A stretch of DNA of 64,000 nt from Rhyacophila brunnea (GCA_022495005.1 JAGYXB010000364.1:62001-126000); one strand, 5' to 3'. Numbered from the stretch's first letter, positions 45,915 through 57,618 are shown. The notes: generated by a model from the letters alone, not told the origin. Program-made: numbers and translations.

Positions 45915-47439
45915 GATGAATTTATTCTATAGTGTCACTATGGGTGATTTGTAGTAGTATTTGTATTTTTCGCGACAATGCTAATTTAAATAATGTCAAC
46001 ACTAGCATACAAAAGTATTTTAAAATTCAAATGGCCTTTGCTGTGCCCATGGTTCTACCCATGGAACTTTAACTGTTGCCTCTATACATGCCGCCGCGAC
46101 GTGTTCTACCTATTGGGTACATCTGGATAACTGGATTTCTTCAGCGATTGTCTTCTCCGTTTTTTGCCTATTTCTATATAAAAAAAATAGTAAACTAGAA
46201 GCGTATAGAGGTGAGTTGGAAATACTGTCATACTTGTCACAAATCAGTTTGTATACTCAAGTTTTGGATGAAACTACCCATACTCAGTATGTGTGGCCCA
46301 ATAAACTTGTGATGATACGAGTATCATCGCGAGTCACTGTTCTGTGCACTCGCTAGTTGGTAGACTTTCAACACTATTGACATTAAATGCGCGCGAACAA
46401 AATAGCACTTGAATATAGGTATATTTTAATTTATTAGTCTATTGCGTTCGAATGTATGAATAATAGGTCATAAATTTTGTGTTGCAGCACAGTGGTGAGA
46501 TGACGCACAGGCTTAGGCTTGTTATATAATCGTTCAAAACATGTTTAAAATTAAAAAAAATCACTGTTATTCATTTTTGTCAACAAGAATATTGTAACCT
46601 AACAGAAAAACAACTCATAAATTTAAAATGTGTTTAAAAATGGGACTTTTCGACAAGCGGAGCTCAGCGTATTTTTACCGATTCTATTGAAGCCGATACA
46701 CAGTCTGAGTTCCCTGAGCCGATACGTATTTCAAATACTAATATTTTCAGTTGAGTATGAAACTTTTGTCGCATACGCATGCCAAACGTTCTATATAGTA
46801 TTCCAAATACTAGTAAGTATTTTGGAACAAGTTTCTATACTAAGATTTTTTTTATACTGGTAGTAAGTATACTTAGTCTTCAAAATCGACCAGTTTTCCC
46901 ATCTCTAAAGCGTATATTACAATGAGTTATGAATATAGTGGATCTTTCCATACTATATTATAACATCCAGTAGTAATTAGTTTTTTTATGAATGAGAAAT
47001 AAACGAACTGATGTGATGATATCTCAATTTTATTAGTTATCAGTAGTATCAAAATAATTTATTTTCCCAATATATTAAAAGATTTTCAGTTATTCGTAAC
47101 TTCAAGAAAACTTATTATAAGGGAATGAAGGTTGTATTAAAAGTTTTTTTATCACACGAAAGATTCGAATTGCCACCATTTTGATGATGGGAATGTTAAA
47201 CAATTAAGAAAAATACGTATTTCACAGCAAAATTGGCTTTTCACACACTTTATAGACAAACAGTACTCAAATAGTTCGTTTCCAAATAAGAAACATCATT
47301 TATATTTTACAAACAATAATTGGATAATAGTTATTTGACAATATTAATATTGATGCGTTGAATTTATAACACTGAAATAAATCAGTGAATTTAAAAAAAA
47401 GTACTCATTGTATCTGAAACGTGATCAATTATTCATTCA
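45915..47439. other. AT-rich sequence, one doubtful hAT end
   Basis: CAGTTTTCCCATCTCTA at about 46891-46907 resembles a common hAT end (TAGAGATGGGAAAACTG inward). A weak counterpart, AAAAATGGGACTTTTCG, lies at about 46634, but flanking octamers match poorly. No gene supported. Confidence 0.35.
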
Positions 47440-47760
47440 TCCGAATTAAGACATCCATGGCCCCGACATCCTAAAACGGGCCCCCCGGCCAGGATCTCTG
47501 GTGGGTCCCCCTACCTATCGCTAAGTTTAATGTGTGACGCACAACAGAAGCATTTTCAAAATTGTGTCAGAGGTAAAAGTAAGGGCCTTCGGTTTATTTT
47601 TAGGGATTTTTGTAGTTTCAATACATCTACTTGAATTATGTAGTTGTCAAGTATCAACACAAAACAATCAAAATGCATCTAACGACCTCATTTTTTAAAT
47701 GTAAAACTTTCTCTTGTGAAATAGCGCCGCAGGCGACTTTTTTACCTACTATTAGAGCAA
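47440..47760. repeat. Dispersed repeat D, related to the interior of the hAT element at 15456
   Basis: CATCCTAAAACGGGCCCCCC, GGCCAGGATCTCTGGTGGG and CCTACCTATCGCTAAGTTTA correspond to 15785-15855. GCGCCGCAGGCGACTTTTTT (about 47724) corresponds to 15996. The shared order over about 300 bp suggests another decayed element of the same hAT group, though I could not find its ends. Confidence 0.55.
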
Positions 47761-48748
47761 ATTTGTGATGTGTGTTTATCTCAAATATGTGACTGACCCG
47801 CCACGCCGGGCCCCCCCTGAGACCGGGCCCCTAGGCTAGAGCCCTGTCAGCCCTCCCTCCTTGTGGGGGCCATGGGGACATCATGTGACGGAATTACAAA
47901 ATATAGGTATACATTTAAAATCAATACGTATGTTTTAAGATTTTTTAATTAATTCAAAGACAAACTTACATTTAATTAACATAGTATTCTTTTTAAAGAG
48001 ATATAGCACCCTTGAGGCTATGGCGGTTGGAAGTTTGGAGGCTTCGAGAAGAGAGTTTATTAAATTGTTACAAGAATAAATAAAATACAATGATAAAGAT
48101 GTCAGAGTGACATTGACTATCTTATTGAATTGACTGGAGATGTTAATATAACCGAGAGACTGGACTCGAGATGAGTGGTGCGCCGAGTGACGGACTTGAT
48201 GTGAGTAGTGCTAAGAGTGATGTACTCGATTGGAGCGATGATTTATCGATTGTTGTTTCTATTTATACAAATACAGTTCATACATCACAAGAGACATTGT
48301 CGCAATTAAACAAATCATAATAGACCGTACTGATTTAGTTATGATTGAGGAAATGCTGACTATCGCTTCCGCTCCATTGTTTTTTTTTTGTCAATTAAAC
48401 ATACATATTAAAGTGTATCACTCTTTTAATGCTGATTGTTATGATTGCTACATATGTTAATTTTTTTTATGTATATATCTAAATAATTTTTAGATCATTA
48501 TTATTAAATTGTATCGGCTCATCGCTGAGCAAGATAGATGTGATTTCGTAACACTGAACGTTTTGTCATATCAATATGGCGGTGTGTTGAAAGATTTTGG
48601 AGTGCAGTTTTCTAAAATACACCCAGTTTCACTCAAATAATACCGCCATTAATATAACCAAATATACTTACTTAAATCTCTCGGTTTTGGTAGGATTATT
48701 GCAACCAACATTAACATAAAAGATAACTTTGCTAATACACGACCCTGG
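47761..48748. other. GC-rich patch, short tandem motif, then AT-rich DNA
   Basis: 47800-47885 is C/G-rich (CCACGCCGGGCCCCCCCTGA, then TTGTGGGGGCCATGGGGAC). At about 48160-48241 a ~30-bp motif containing GACTCGAGATGAGTGGTG, GACTTGATGTGAGTAGTG and TACTCGATTGGAGCGATG repeats about two and a half times. Neither is coding. Confidence 0.5.
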
Positions 48749-49016
48749 TCCACGATGGCCGAGCGGCTAATGCGTCGGCTAATAATGTCGTGGATTTGCC
48801 AAATCCTGGGTCTAGCAAATACACATATTGTTTTTCAATAGGTGTTTACAGTATTGTTTGAGTTTTGTACTTTGTTTTGTAGTTTGAGTATTGACCAAAT
48901 AGGTTAAGCATGTGGCTAAAATTTATTTCTCTTAAAAAAATCTGTTAATACAAACCTCCACTCTATCGAGGACCATATTATGATCTTTTTAGGATCTAAC
49001 ATCGTCAAAAAAAAAA
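48749..49016 (+). repeat. tRNA-derived SINE, family A, nearly full length
   Basis: The head CCACGATGGCCGAGCGGCTA then ATGCGTCGG is very close to a tRNA-Leu/Ser A box. The B-box region (CCAAATCCTGGGTCTAGCAA) is degenerate. The body and tail are complete through GTTAATACAAACCTCCACTC, GACCATATTATGATC and CTAACATCGTCAAAA. A small internal duplication of TTTGTAGTTTGAG-like sequence lengthens it. Confidence 0.82.
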
Positions 49017-49629
49017 CAATATCATTATTAAAAATATTGTGAATATTTATATTGGTGCATGTGCTTTGTACAACAACACCATACTAGAAGAAGAAGGTTG
49101 AACTGTTTAAAAGTTAAAAAATCATTGTGCCTGTGACGAACTATTCAGGCTTAGATAATATAGTCTGCACTCGGTACAGTGCAAAGTTGGCTTGTAAGTG
49201 GCTATACCGTGAAAGCACTTTAACAAGATTTATCTTTTCGATTCGTAGGTCTTTTATTGAACTCAATAAATGAAGCTCCTTTCGCATCTCGACGGCATAC
49301 TACAGAATGTAAGATACTTACATCTGCGATATATTTGAAAGGTCTTCACAAAATATTTCCCAACGTCTGAGGCTTTTTAAAAGTAAACATGTTTGTATTT
49401 AAGCCATTGCAAATTGGTTAAGTGGATATATTAATAACCAAACTAACGTGGGTATGTTATGCTTAAAAATAGTCTTACTAAAATGTTTTTTGTTTTATTA
49501 CTACTTAAGTATTTCACAATAAAACAAAATAAAAAGAATTGACTGAATTGACTGAATTGAATTGAATTGATGAGAAATATAAGAGACAAATTTTATACTG
49601 TATACTTAGGAAAATTGCTGTTCACGATT
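49017..49629. other. AT-rich sequence with a short simple repeat
   Basis: AATTGACTGAATTGACTGAA followed by TTGAATTG units lies at about 49538-49572. Nothing else recognised. Confidence 0.4.
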
Positions 49630-50440
49630 TCTATAAATGACATACTCAACTTTGTTGTTCGCTGATGACTTGACACTCTTCTTCAACTTGGACGATTGTT
49701 CTCAACTGTAAATTGATAATATAATAGATTGGGGCAGGCATAACAAACTGGACTTCAATATTGATAAACACAATTTTTTATCGTTTACGAAAGCCTCACG
49801 ATTATTGTTTTTGCAGAGTTCTATCCCAAACATCATCTGTAAAAGATCTTGGTATTACGTTTGACTGATGTTTAGTAGCCATTTGGTTACTATTTGTAAC
49901 AAGGCGCTACAAATATAGAGCTTTGTCTTTCGTCTTCGTACTTCCCGGGTTTTTTGGATGTTACTATATTACAAATACATTATAATTCCTTTGTTAGAAG
50001 CAGACTTGAGATTGGGTTTATTGTTGGCCCCCGCATTAGTTGAAGTACAGCTTTATGGTGAAGAGTGTTAATAAGATTTTTTTGAGACTCTTTTACTTTA
50101 GGCTGTATGCATATTATACGTTGCTCAATTTTTGCTTAAATACTGTAATTTAAATCTTAAAAGCGATCTATTTAGCCAAATATTTTTTTCCGAGTTATAT
50201 GCGGTATAAATGGATACTCTGCACTTTCTTGGTAGCATTGACCTGTGTTTTTGATAATTATCTTAAAAAATGTGACCACCCGTTGTTTATTCTCCCAAGG
50301 TGCAGAACTAACCCTGTCATTGGTAATGCCAATTGGGAGAAAAATAACTGCGTTCAATCAAATCACTTTGGATATTAATATATTCCACTTACGTGAGGTG
50401 AGTTTAGGTGGATATTACATTTTAAATGTACATTTTAAAT
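49630..50440 (+). pseudogene. Jockey-like LINE reverse transcriptase fragment with catalytic FADD box
   Basis: LLFADDLTLFFNLDDCSQL is encoded at about 49652-49708. FADD (49658-49669) is the metal-binding box of jockey/CR1-type reverse transcriptases. After a stop come IDNIIDWGRHNKLDFNIDKH and a frameshifted SSVKDLGITFD. Further on are ICNKALQI-like and LRLGLLLAPA-like segments, and finally the C-terminal block with TRCLFSQGAELTLSLVMPI around 50281-50337. The order is collinear with 10376-11290, with about three frame changes and several stops, so it is dead. The open frame at 50245-50544 is the C-terminal part only. Confidence 0.82.
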
Positions 50441-51434
50441 TGATTTTTACTGTATTTACCCTGTATCTGAACACTAATGTTTTATTTTATTTATCATATT
50501 TTGAATTGTCTTATTGTATGGAGAGTCTTATTCGTTATATGTAAAAAATGATCAGTGACAAACTCAGATTAATAATAATTACTGCAAATTGGAAAATCTT
50601 ATTGACAACTTCAATAAAAAAATAATCCGCGCAAAAAAAATGTTTCCAACTTTTACGCACAGAAAATTGTATAAAAAGTAGTATTTTAGGATTACGCTAT
50701 GAATTGAGAATAAAAATGTAAAAAACGTGTACATATCGAGTAAGAATAAAATAAATGTGCAATTTATATTAAAATAATAACTTCTTTAATGCCGTAATAA
50801 TTTGACAAGTTCATTTATCTACGTAATAATTTAAGCATACAATTTGTTATATAGATTATACCTACTGTTCAGATGAATTAATTAACTGTAATACAATATA
50901 AAATCAGAGGAAACTTAGTAAATAAGAAGGAAAAAGTAAGATTACATACGCAGAAATGGGTTAAAATAAGTGATTTTTATTATTATTATTGTAACTAATT
51001 TTCCAAATTTTATATCTCTAGCCGATTTTCAGTTGTCAAGTCGGAATGTCAAATTTCACTTACCAAAATGTTGAATAACAATTATTACGATTTTGATCTT
51101 TTGACATTGGTAGAATCTTTCGAAAAAGTTTATAACTGTCAAGGTACATCTAAACTTTTATGATATTCAAATCAATAATAAAGCACACTTTAGGTGATTA
51201 GTAAATTTAGCTTTTTGTTGATTGTTTATTTTTATAATATCCATAAATAATGTATACTTATTTAATACTTATACTAACTACGCCATAAATATTCACAATT
51301 TACACGATAGTTTAAAAAACAAAGTAAATACATACAATACAAAGCATACCACTGTACCTTCATTCAATGACTTTAAAAATGTAGAGTTCAATTTTTCAGA
51401 TATTATTACATAATTTAGAACACATACCAAGTAG
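50441..51434. other. AT-rich sequence, nothing recognised
   Basis: The LINE's 3' untranslated remnant may extend to about 50540. Beyond that nothing is supported. Confidence 0.4.
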
Positions 51435-51926
51435 ATATTTTGCCACGTTTTTCTTAGCTCGTATTCTTGTTTGTCCGGTGGTTGTTTTTCCAGTACAAAT
51501 CTTGCAATCGATTTTTAACTAACTTCCCGACTAGCTAGACATTTAAAACTTTTAGAATATATCGTAACTTGATGCAAATGCATTCTTTTAATACTTTTAA
51601 CCATCTTTAAGTAGAATTGAATTTTCAGTTAATTCTGTTTTGTATGAAAAGTTATTTCGGAAGAAATCCGTTATCCAATCCACTATTATTGGTTGCTAAG
51701 GGGGTGGTCCTAGCAACTAAATTATTAATATATACGTGCGTTACTATGGAAATCAAAATGACATTTCAGTATTCTATATTTGTTTGTTTGTTGCAAAATA
51801 GGAAATAAATGATTTGTTGACAATCGCCTTATTTGTCCTAAATTATTAATACATAGAATTGTCAAGTTTATATGATTCAACAGAAAATTTAAAAACGGGA
51901 GTTATTTTTATCTTGTAATTATTTTT
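51435..51926 (-). mobile_element. M1 Tourist-like MITE copy (minus strand)
   Basis: Inverse of the other copies: TTGCCACGTTTTTCTTAGCTC at the left and TATCTTGTAATTATTTTTAA at the right, with AACTTCCCGACTAGCTAGAC, AGTTAATTCTGTTTTGTATG and GTGCGTTACTATGGAAATC between. The frame at 51617-51808 lies wholly inside it and is not a gene. It shares AATACATAGAATTGTCAAG with the 24466 copy. Confidence 0.82.
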
Positions 51927-52345
51927 AAATATAGTTATTTGTATTATACTCGTATTCAATATTTTGTTAATGATTAGGATTCTGAGATTTTCCAATTATG
52001 TAAATTACAAAATTAAATTGCGCAAAAAATTACGATTTCTTCTACTGCGCACGAATTACATAATACATTTAATTATGTATAGGTGGCGTTATTATTTCCG
52101 ACTGCTCTTATAAATCAATTTTAGTGTTGTTATTAATGTTTTTTATGTTGCAAAGATGGTAGCCATTTGGATGGACTTGAACATCAGATATGTATGAAGT
52201 ATCCATAAGAAGTACATTAGGCTCAAAATCTTAATCGATAAAACACTCGGAAAGCAAATTAAAATTGTTTGCTTAAATTCCACTTGGTACAAGATTTTAG
52301 ATGTATTACTTATCAGGTATTAGGTATTTTAGTTTTTTTTTTATA
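51927..52345. other. AT-rich sequence, nothing recognised
   Basis: No supported feature. Confidence 0.4.
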
Positions 52346-52739
52346 TTAAGGCTATACTTCAGCTCTAATCATGTTCATGTTTTCCAGTCATGTTCTAAAA
52401 ATATCGTGACTAGGCGATGCGCGGATTGTGCAAATGACGCGAGCTGAACGAAATATAATTTGTCATAAAAATTCAACATGCGTCCATTTAATGTTATGTT
52501 TATTGTTATATTAGTAATAATAATAGTACATTCATTGACATGTTTTCTTTTTCAAGTACGTGCGTAACGTTTTTTAGTCATCTGTACACGATTTAAGTAT
52601 ATATATTCCTCCGTCCCCATCACAAAACAAATTGACGTGCTTACACATCGACTGTCAGTCTACGATTGACGACGAGTAAAAAATTTCGTGTCACCGAATG
52701 TTAAAAATTATTTACCGTTTCACTTATGTATGTTCTTAA
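52346..52739. mobile_element. TTAA-flanked MITE (copy 2)
   Basis: Begins TTAAGGCTATACTTCAGCTC and ends TATGTATGTTCTTAA, homologous throughout to 33868-34243. It carries a ~20 bp extra segment near the left end (CATGTTCATGTTTTCCAGTC) that copy 1 lacks. Confidence 0.72.
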
Positions 52740-53393
52740 TGATTTGAAAGCTGTTGTAATTTATGTATGTAAAAAAGAGCCCTTGGATTGAAATCGTTAT
52801 AAATTCAAGTCTCATTCGGTGAAAATATTACAAAAAATCATTGTGAATAATAAAAATAATATTAAACAATGCATATATTAATTATGTACCTACGTATTAT
52901 TGATATATTATACTTTATATGAAGTACATAAATTATCTTAATAAAATATATCGATTTGGTTTTTCATACCATTAAATGTGTATGTAATTAGTTAATAAAT
53001 AAAATACACTTCAGCTGCAGAATGGTTATCGAATCTATTACCATTTTTGTCACAAAAGCTCAGCGGACGTATATCAAAATTATTCCGTTTTTATTCCACT
53101 TAATAAAGCGCGTTAAAAGCTAATAAATATTTTGCCGAACTTTTTTTTTGCTCGCGATATTCTATTCATAAATATGCTGGGCAAAAAAAAACACCCAATT
53201 TACCCCAAAGATACGAAAAACATACAAAGAGCTGCCCTCTGATTTTGTTAGAAAAATGAGTTACCAGTTGTTAGGGACCCTGCTTTTATGTCTAAAATAT
53301 TTATCGCAAATTCATCTTATAAATCCAAAAAGCTTAAATGATTTTTTTTAAATATTTTATTATTATGATAAAGAAACAAACATCGGTATAGAT
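52740..53393. other. AT-rich sequence, nothing recognised
   Basis: No supported feature. Confidence 0.4.
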
Positions 53394-54004
53394 CAGTAGT
53401 GAAGAGTGAAAGTAGGCTGTTAAGATCCAACATACAAAAATAGTGCACACTAAACTTTATCAATCAAACATATTTGTTTACAATGAGCTTAGACTACAAA
53501 TGTGTAGCTGTAGATAGTGTGTGTTAGTTTTTAAAATTCAATTGAAACCTGCCTAATCCAAGCCACAGTAGATAACAGTAAAAAAATATTCATTTATCTA
53601 TAAACTATATAAAATTATGCCATTAAACTACATATACATAATTTTAGATATTTTATAGATAGAAGAATATTTTTTATCGATTATGGTTTGGCGTGGTAGG
53701 TCTTAATGAATTTTATAAAACCATCCAACGCCATATTAATTTTAATATATTGTTTTCTTAAATCAACGAAAACAAATACATATTACTGAAAAAGTGTGCA
53801 CTATTTTTGTTGGATCGCCCATAGCATACGTCATACACTATTATGGTTTGATTTGGGCAGGGTTTAATTAAAATTTTAAAACTAGACAGCACCATCCGCA
53901 AATTGTATTCTTAATTCATTAGAAACAAACAAATATGACAGACAAAGTTTGGTGTACACTATTTATTTAGAATCTTAACAGCCTTCCTCCACCCCTCGCC
54001 GCTG
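53394..54004. mobile_element. hAT MITE with perfect 8-bp target duplication GTATAGAT
   Basis: The left end CAGTAGTGAAGAGTGAAAG is followed by TAGGCTGTTAAGATCC. The right end, read inward, is CAGCGGCGAGGGGTGGAGG followed by AAGGCTGTTAAGATTC. The inverted repeats are about 60 bp long, including the shared AATAGTGYACACYAAACTTT segment. Identical octamers GTATAGAT lie at 53386-53393 and 54005-54012. A third, internal copy of the subterminal segment sits inverted at 53789-53822 (AAGTGTGCACTATTTTTGTT, then GGATCG). No coding capacity. About 611 bp. Confidence 0.88.
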
Positions 54005-54395
54005 GTATAGATTTAATAGAGTTTGCAAAAAACCTCAAGTTCAATCATTAAACATACGCATAGAAGTCGTTGTTTTTTAATCCTTGTAAATATTATAATT
54101 GTAGATTTATAAAGTGGAAAGAAAACCATAGTTCATTTTTCTAGTCTGAGATTGATATCGGCCTTAATTAATTGTAATTATCGTGATTTTTTACACAGAG
54201 TTTTTTTTAACTATTTGCTCTATTTACCTGGTATTTATACACAAGAATAATAATAATTTTATATGTAGTTAAATTTACAAAGATAATTTCTGTTACCTTA
54301 TATCCTATTTTATAATGAAATTTATTGTTTTCGAGTAAGTGAAGATTAAAAATGTAATCAAATATAATATATATATGTTATGTTGTTACACATAT
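54005..54395. other. AT-rich sequence, nothing recognised
   Basis: No supported feature. Confidence 0.4.
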
Positions 54396-54632
54396 CTTCT
54401 TCTTTTGACCATGTCCGATCCTCATATGATCATATGGGCCTCCACAGAGTAGAGGTTTGTATTAACAGATTTTATTTTTTACGAGAAATGGATGTCAACC
54501 ACTTGCTCGACCTATTAGGTCGATACCCTGACAGACACAAATTAAAAAACAATGTGTGTACTTGCCTGACCCAGGATTCAAACCTGAGACCCATGGCGAT
54601 ATAGTACAACTCTTATGCCGCGCGGCCATGGT
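54396..54632 (-). repeat. tRNA-derived SINE, family A, full length (minus strand)
   Basis: The most complete minus-strand copy. On the minus strand it begins with CATGGCCGCGCGGCATAAGA as A-box region and has a B-box region with GGGTCTCAGGTTTGAATCC. It continues through AGGTCGAGCAAGTGGTTGAC and ATCTGTTAATACAAACCTC to the tail GATCGGACATGGTCAAAAGA. The open frame at 54380-54604 is antisense to it and meaningless. Confidence 0.83.
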
Positions 54633-54844
54633 AGAGTTTAATTGGTAGCAATTACATAACATAACGGATCAGAAAACAACAGTTTTCATTGTTGGCGTAT
54701 CATAACTAAAAAAATTGAAATGAAAGCGTTAATTTTAGTGAGGTTTAAATATACATGGGTTACAGTATTTGTATGTATGTAAGTGCTTAAAGAAATTTAC
54801 GACAAAAATTGTTAGATTAACACCTTGACTATAAATTAATAATA
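54633..54844. other. Short AT-rich spacer
   Basis: Nothing recognised. Confidence 0.3.
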
Positions 54845-54978
54845 TTCAAAAATGTCATGCACGCGATTTCAAATATTCATCAAGGGCAAATTTTTTTCTT
54901 GTAAAAATGTAATTTTATGGTTGATAATTTAGCGGTAATTTAACGTAACAGTGATTTTTTTGCAGAGACATCAGGGTC
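54845..54978 (+). repeat. Dispersed repeat E, copy 1
   Basis: About 130 bp (AATGTCATGCACGCGATTTC, TTTTTTTCTTGTAAAAATG, TAGCGGTAATTTAACGTAAC and GTGATTTTTTTGCAGAGACA) nearly identical to 61018-61136. Here it continues into unrelated sequence after GCAGAGACA. The last bases, a T-run then GCAG, look like a splice acceptor. Confidence 0.7.
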
Positions 54979-55490
54979 ATTGTCAGAGGACCTCTCGTTT
55001 AGTGCTATAAAGTGTGACCATTGTTATTCATTTACTTTTTGGTGTTGCCACCAGGTGTTCAAATTCATGTATACATCGTTACGCCACGCGTCTACCATAA
55101 TATTATTTGATAGAGAAAGATTTTTTATTTTATTTTGTATGTTATATTACTTTACTCTACTCTGTTGAATATTATAACCACAAAGACAAGATTACAGAGA
55201 CAAGAAGTTAGAACTAATCATTTTTTTGATGTCATTAATTTAGGATTGTAATCCTGTGTAGATTTTTTAATCAAGCACAATAAATTGGACGTAATAAAAT
55301 AAAGGAAGTATAAGTATTGCCAAAAAAAAATTACTAAATCAACATAATAATATAATGCGGTGATTTTTGCCTTTATGGATTTTGTTGAAACTATGATATA
55401 TTTGAAGCTTGGCGTAGAACCAATGAAAGTAACATGTGTGTGATATTGCGGATATGTTAGTTAAGTTAAAGAAGTATTATTGTATATTAT
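54979..55490. other. AT-rich sequence, nothing recognised
   Basis: The 62-codon frame at 54980-55168 starts right after the splice-acceptor-like end of repeat E, but it shows no motif and I do not call it an exon. Confidence 0.4.
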
Positions 55491-55678
55491 ACCATCTTCG
55501 ATCCTAAAAAGATTATATTATGGAGCTTTTTTTTGTTTTTACTAGTAGTGGGTGTAAACCACTTGCTCAACTTATAACTCAACACATTGAAAAACAACAT
55601 GTGAATTTTGCCAGACCCGGTATTCACACATTATTATACGAGTACATCGATGCGGTAACCGCTAGGCAATAATTATGG
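55491..55678 (-). repeat. tRNA-derived SINE, family A, degenerate (minus strand)
   Basis: Shows the 3' end CCATCTTCGATCCTAAAAAG, the body GTAAACCACTTGCTCAACTT, CAATGTG-like inner segment CACATTGAAAAACAACATG and the head region GGTAACCGCTAGGCAA. An internal deletion removed the GGCCTCCACAG-to-TTAACAG part. Confidence 0.68.
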
Positions 55679-56329
55679 ACGTATGGATAAGTCTTAATTA
55701 ATATAATTAAGTAAATTGTTTCATACGATTGCACAATAAATGCTAAATATTATTACAATAGGTACAGGTTTTATACAACATCGATGAGCATTTCTTGGGA
55801 TACTCCATATACACAGCATCTATGAACCCCACACCATTGTTTAATACACCTTAACAAAAAAAATACATACAACATTTTTACATTATAAACAAGCCCTCCG
55901 CATGAGCTGATTTTAGTGAGTAATGTTTAACCAAGTGCATAGATAGCCAATACGCCAGTGTTGCCATAATATAATTTATAAAAACATCGCTTGTAAAATT
56001 ATAACATTGGAATAAATATTCGATATCTGAAAGGGTCGCGGAGGAAGCGTGAAGGGGGCGAGGCAAGTGCGTGAAAAAGTTCGTCATGTTTTGAGGGACA
56101 AACACTTGCAATAGCTCTATCTATATTTTCTATAATCTAAGATTATAAATTATAATATGTATCCGACCAAGGAAAATGATAAAATAAACGTTTTTATCTG
56201 AGAATTCAATACATTTTTTTATTTATAAACTACACTTATCTTTAAATAACACTTCCATATTTTGACAAATCATTTTTTTATTAAAATACATGTAAAAACG
56301 AATGCCAAATTTTCGAGATTCCAAAACTG
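55679..56329. other. AT-rich sequence, nothing recognised
   Basis: The frame at 55878-56111 on the minus strand has no motif. Confidence 0.4.
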
Positions 56330-56744
56330 TAAATCCCATGATCTTGAGATGAAAAAATCATCGATCCCTGAATGGCAAACCCTACGCACAATAAATTACT
56401 ACTTATCTGAGAAATGGATAGCATCAGCTGTTGTTTCTTCTCCCAAACCTTAGAAGTAACCTGCCATTAGTGATGCCATTTATTGGAAGAGTAATGGCAA
56501 TGTTTAACCAAATAATTGTTTTGTACGAGTATATCAATATAAAATATGTAAGTACATACATTATATTATATTGTGTTAGTGAATGAATTGAAGTGGGCAC
56601 CTTTTTTAAAAATTATTAAAATATCGCCAGTTTAACTTTATAATTTGGTAAACTGTTCGTTATATCTCTAAAGTATTTTTAAACTATTCTATGTTGTGAA
56701 GATCTTGAATGAATAATTATTTTATACTCTCAATAATCATTCTC
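56330..56744 (+). pseudogene. Jockey-like LINE 3' end fragment
   Basis: The coding relic PNLRSNLPLVMPFIGRVMAM then FNQII (about 56440-56515) matches LPRCRTNLPLVMPIGRAIIM of the 10376-11290 copy. The 3' end CTATGTTGTGAAGATCTTGA with an ATTATTTT stretch (about 56690-56735) matches the tails at 14640 and 29830. It abuts a SINE at 56745. Confidence 0.72.
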
Positions 56745-57618
56745 TTCTTTTTTTTCTTTTGACAACGTTCAATCTTAATAGGATCATATAGACATCCACA
56801 GAGCAGAGGTTAGTATTAACCTTTGACTATATATACATCTAGACGCCACCTATTGCATTGCTAAATGAAGCTGCGTGCCGTGCGTTTGGTTTGTGGGCGA
56901 GCGAACGCATTCATATACAAATGTTCGAGACCATAATATACCATTTCGCTAGTGCTCGCTTTAGACTCTCAGAATTAAAATATATTTTTCTATTTTTTTA
57001 CGTTATATAGTATTTTTAAGCGGTCACAATGCAACCATTAGGTAAAAATATCCATAATTTAAGTAATTTTAAAGAAACACGGTCACTTGAAATTAAAATA
57101 TATAATAATATACAAATAAATTATCACGAACATGTATCAACTTACCTATGAAACATAATGCCATCTTCTTGCTTATCAGTACGGCTACCATATTTAAATA
57201 CAGCACACAGAACCATCTTTTCTACTTAATGAACTAAAAATATTTACCACTGACTTTATGTTTAACACAAAAAATATCAATTTTAGCAACATGCGCTCGC
57301 AGGTTATCGACGCTTTGTTACGCCGACAACAATATCTTCTACACAGCTGTAAACCTTTTATCTTACTCTAGCGCGTGTCGCAGAGATTATAAGGGTGCTG
57401 AATACTTTCTTACTCGCACTTATGCATCGTTTTTGTTCAGGCCTTGGTATTTACAGATTTTTGATTTTACGAGAAATGTTAGCCACTTGCTCAACCTATT
57501 AGATCCATATTCTGACTCCAAGCGATAAGCAATATGTATATTTGCCAGATCCAGGATTCGAACCTGGTACCCACGATATTATAAGTCGACGCTAAAGCAG
57601 CTTGGCTACCGTGGGCAT
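56745..57618 (-). repeat. tRNA-derived SINE, family A, split by a later insertion
   Basis: The 3' part (56745-56820: TTCAATCTTAATAGGATCAT, CAGAGCAGAGGTTAGTATTA) and the 5' part (57455-57618: GATTTTACGAGAAATGTTAG, CCACTTGCTCAACCTATTAG, CCAGGATTCGAACCTGGTAC and GCAGCTTGGCTACCGTGG) rejoin perfectly when 56821-57446 is removed, by comparison with 54396-54632. The B box AGGTTCGAATCCTGG is intact. Confidence 0.82.
56821..57446. mobile_element. 626-bp insertion inside a SINE, with near-perfect 8-bp duplication
   Basis: Bounded by GTATTAAC (56813-56820) and GTATTTAC (57447-57454), which is the single GTATTAAC of intact family A copies duplicated with one change. An 8-bp duplication points to a hAT-type element. 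The ends CTTTGACTATATAT and, read inward from the right, CAAGGCCTGAACAAAAACG show no convincing inverted repeat, so superfamily is uncertain. Interior has GC-richer patches near both ends (GCTGCGTGCCGTGCGTTTGG, AGGTTATCGACGCTTTG) and no ORF. Confidence 0.72.

Noticed and set aside
46634..46907. Short hAT MITE with a TAGAGATGGGAAAAC end
   Set aside because: The right end is good, but the left end is weak and the flanking octamers agree at only about 5 of 8 positions.
54380..54604. 74-codon plus-strand ORF
   Set aside because: Antisense to a full-length SINE family A copy.
54980..55168. Host exon after a T-run and GCAG acceptor-like site
   Set aside because: The acceptor-like site is part of dispersed repeat E, found also at 61131, and the frame has no recognisable motif.
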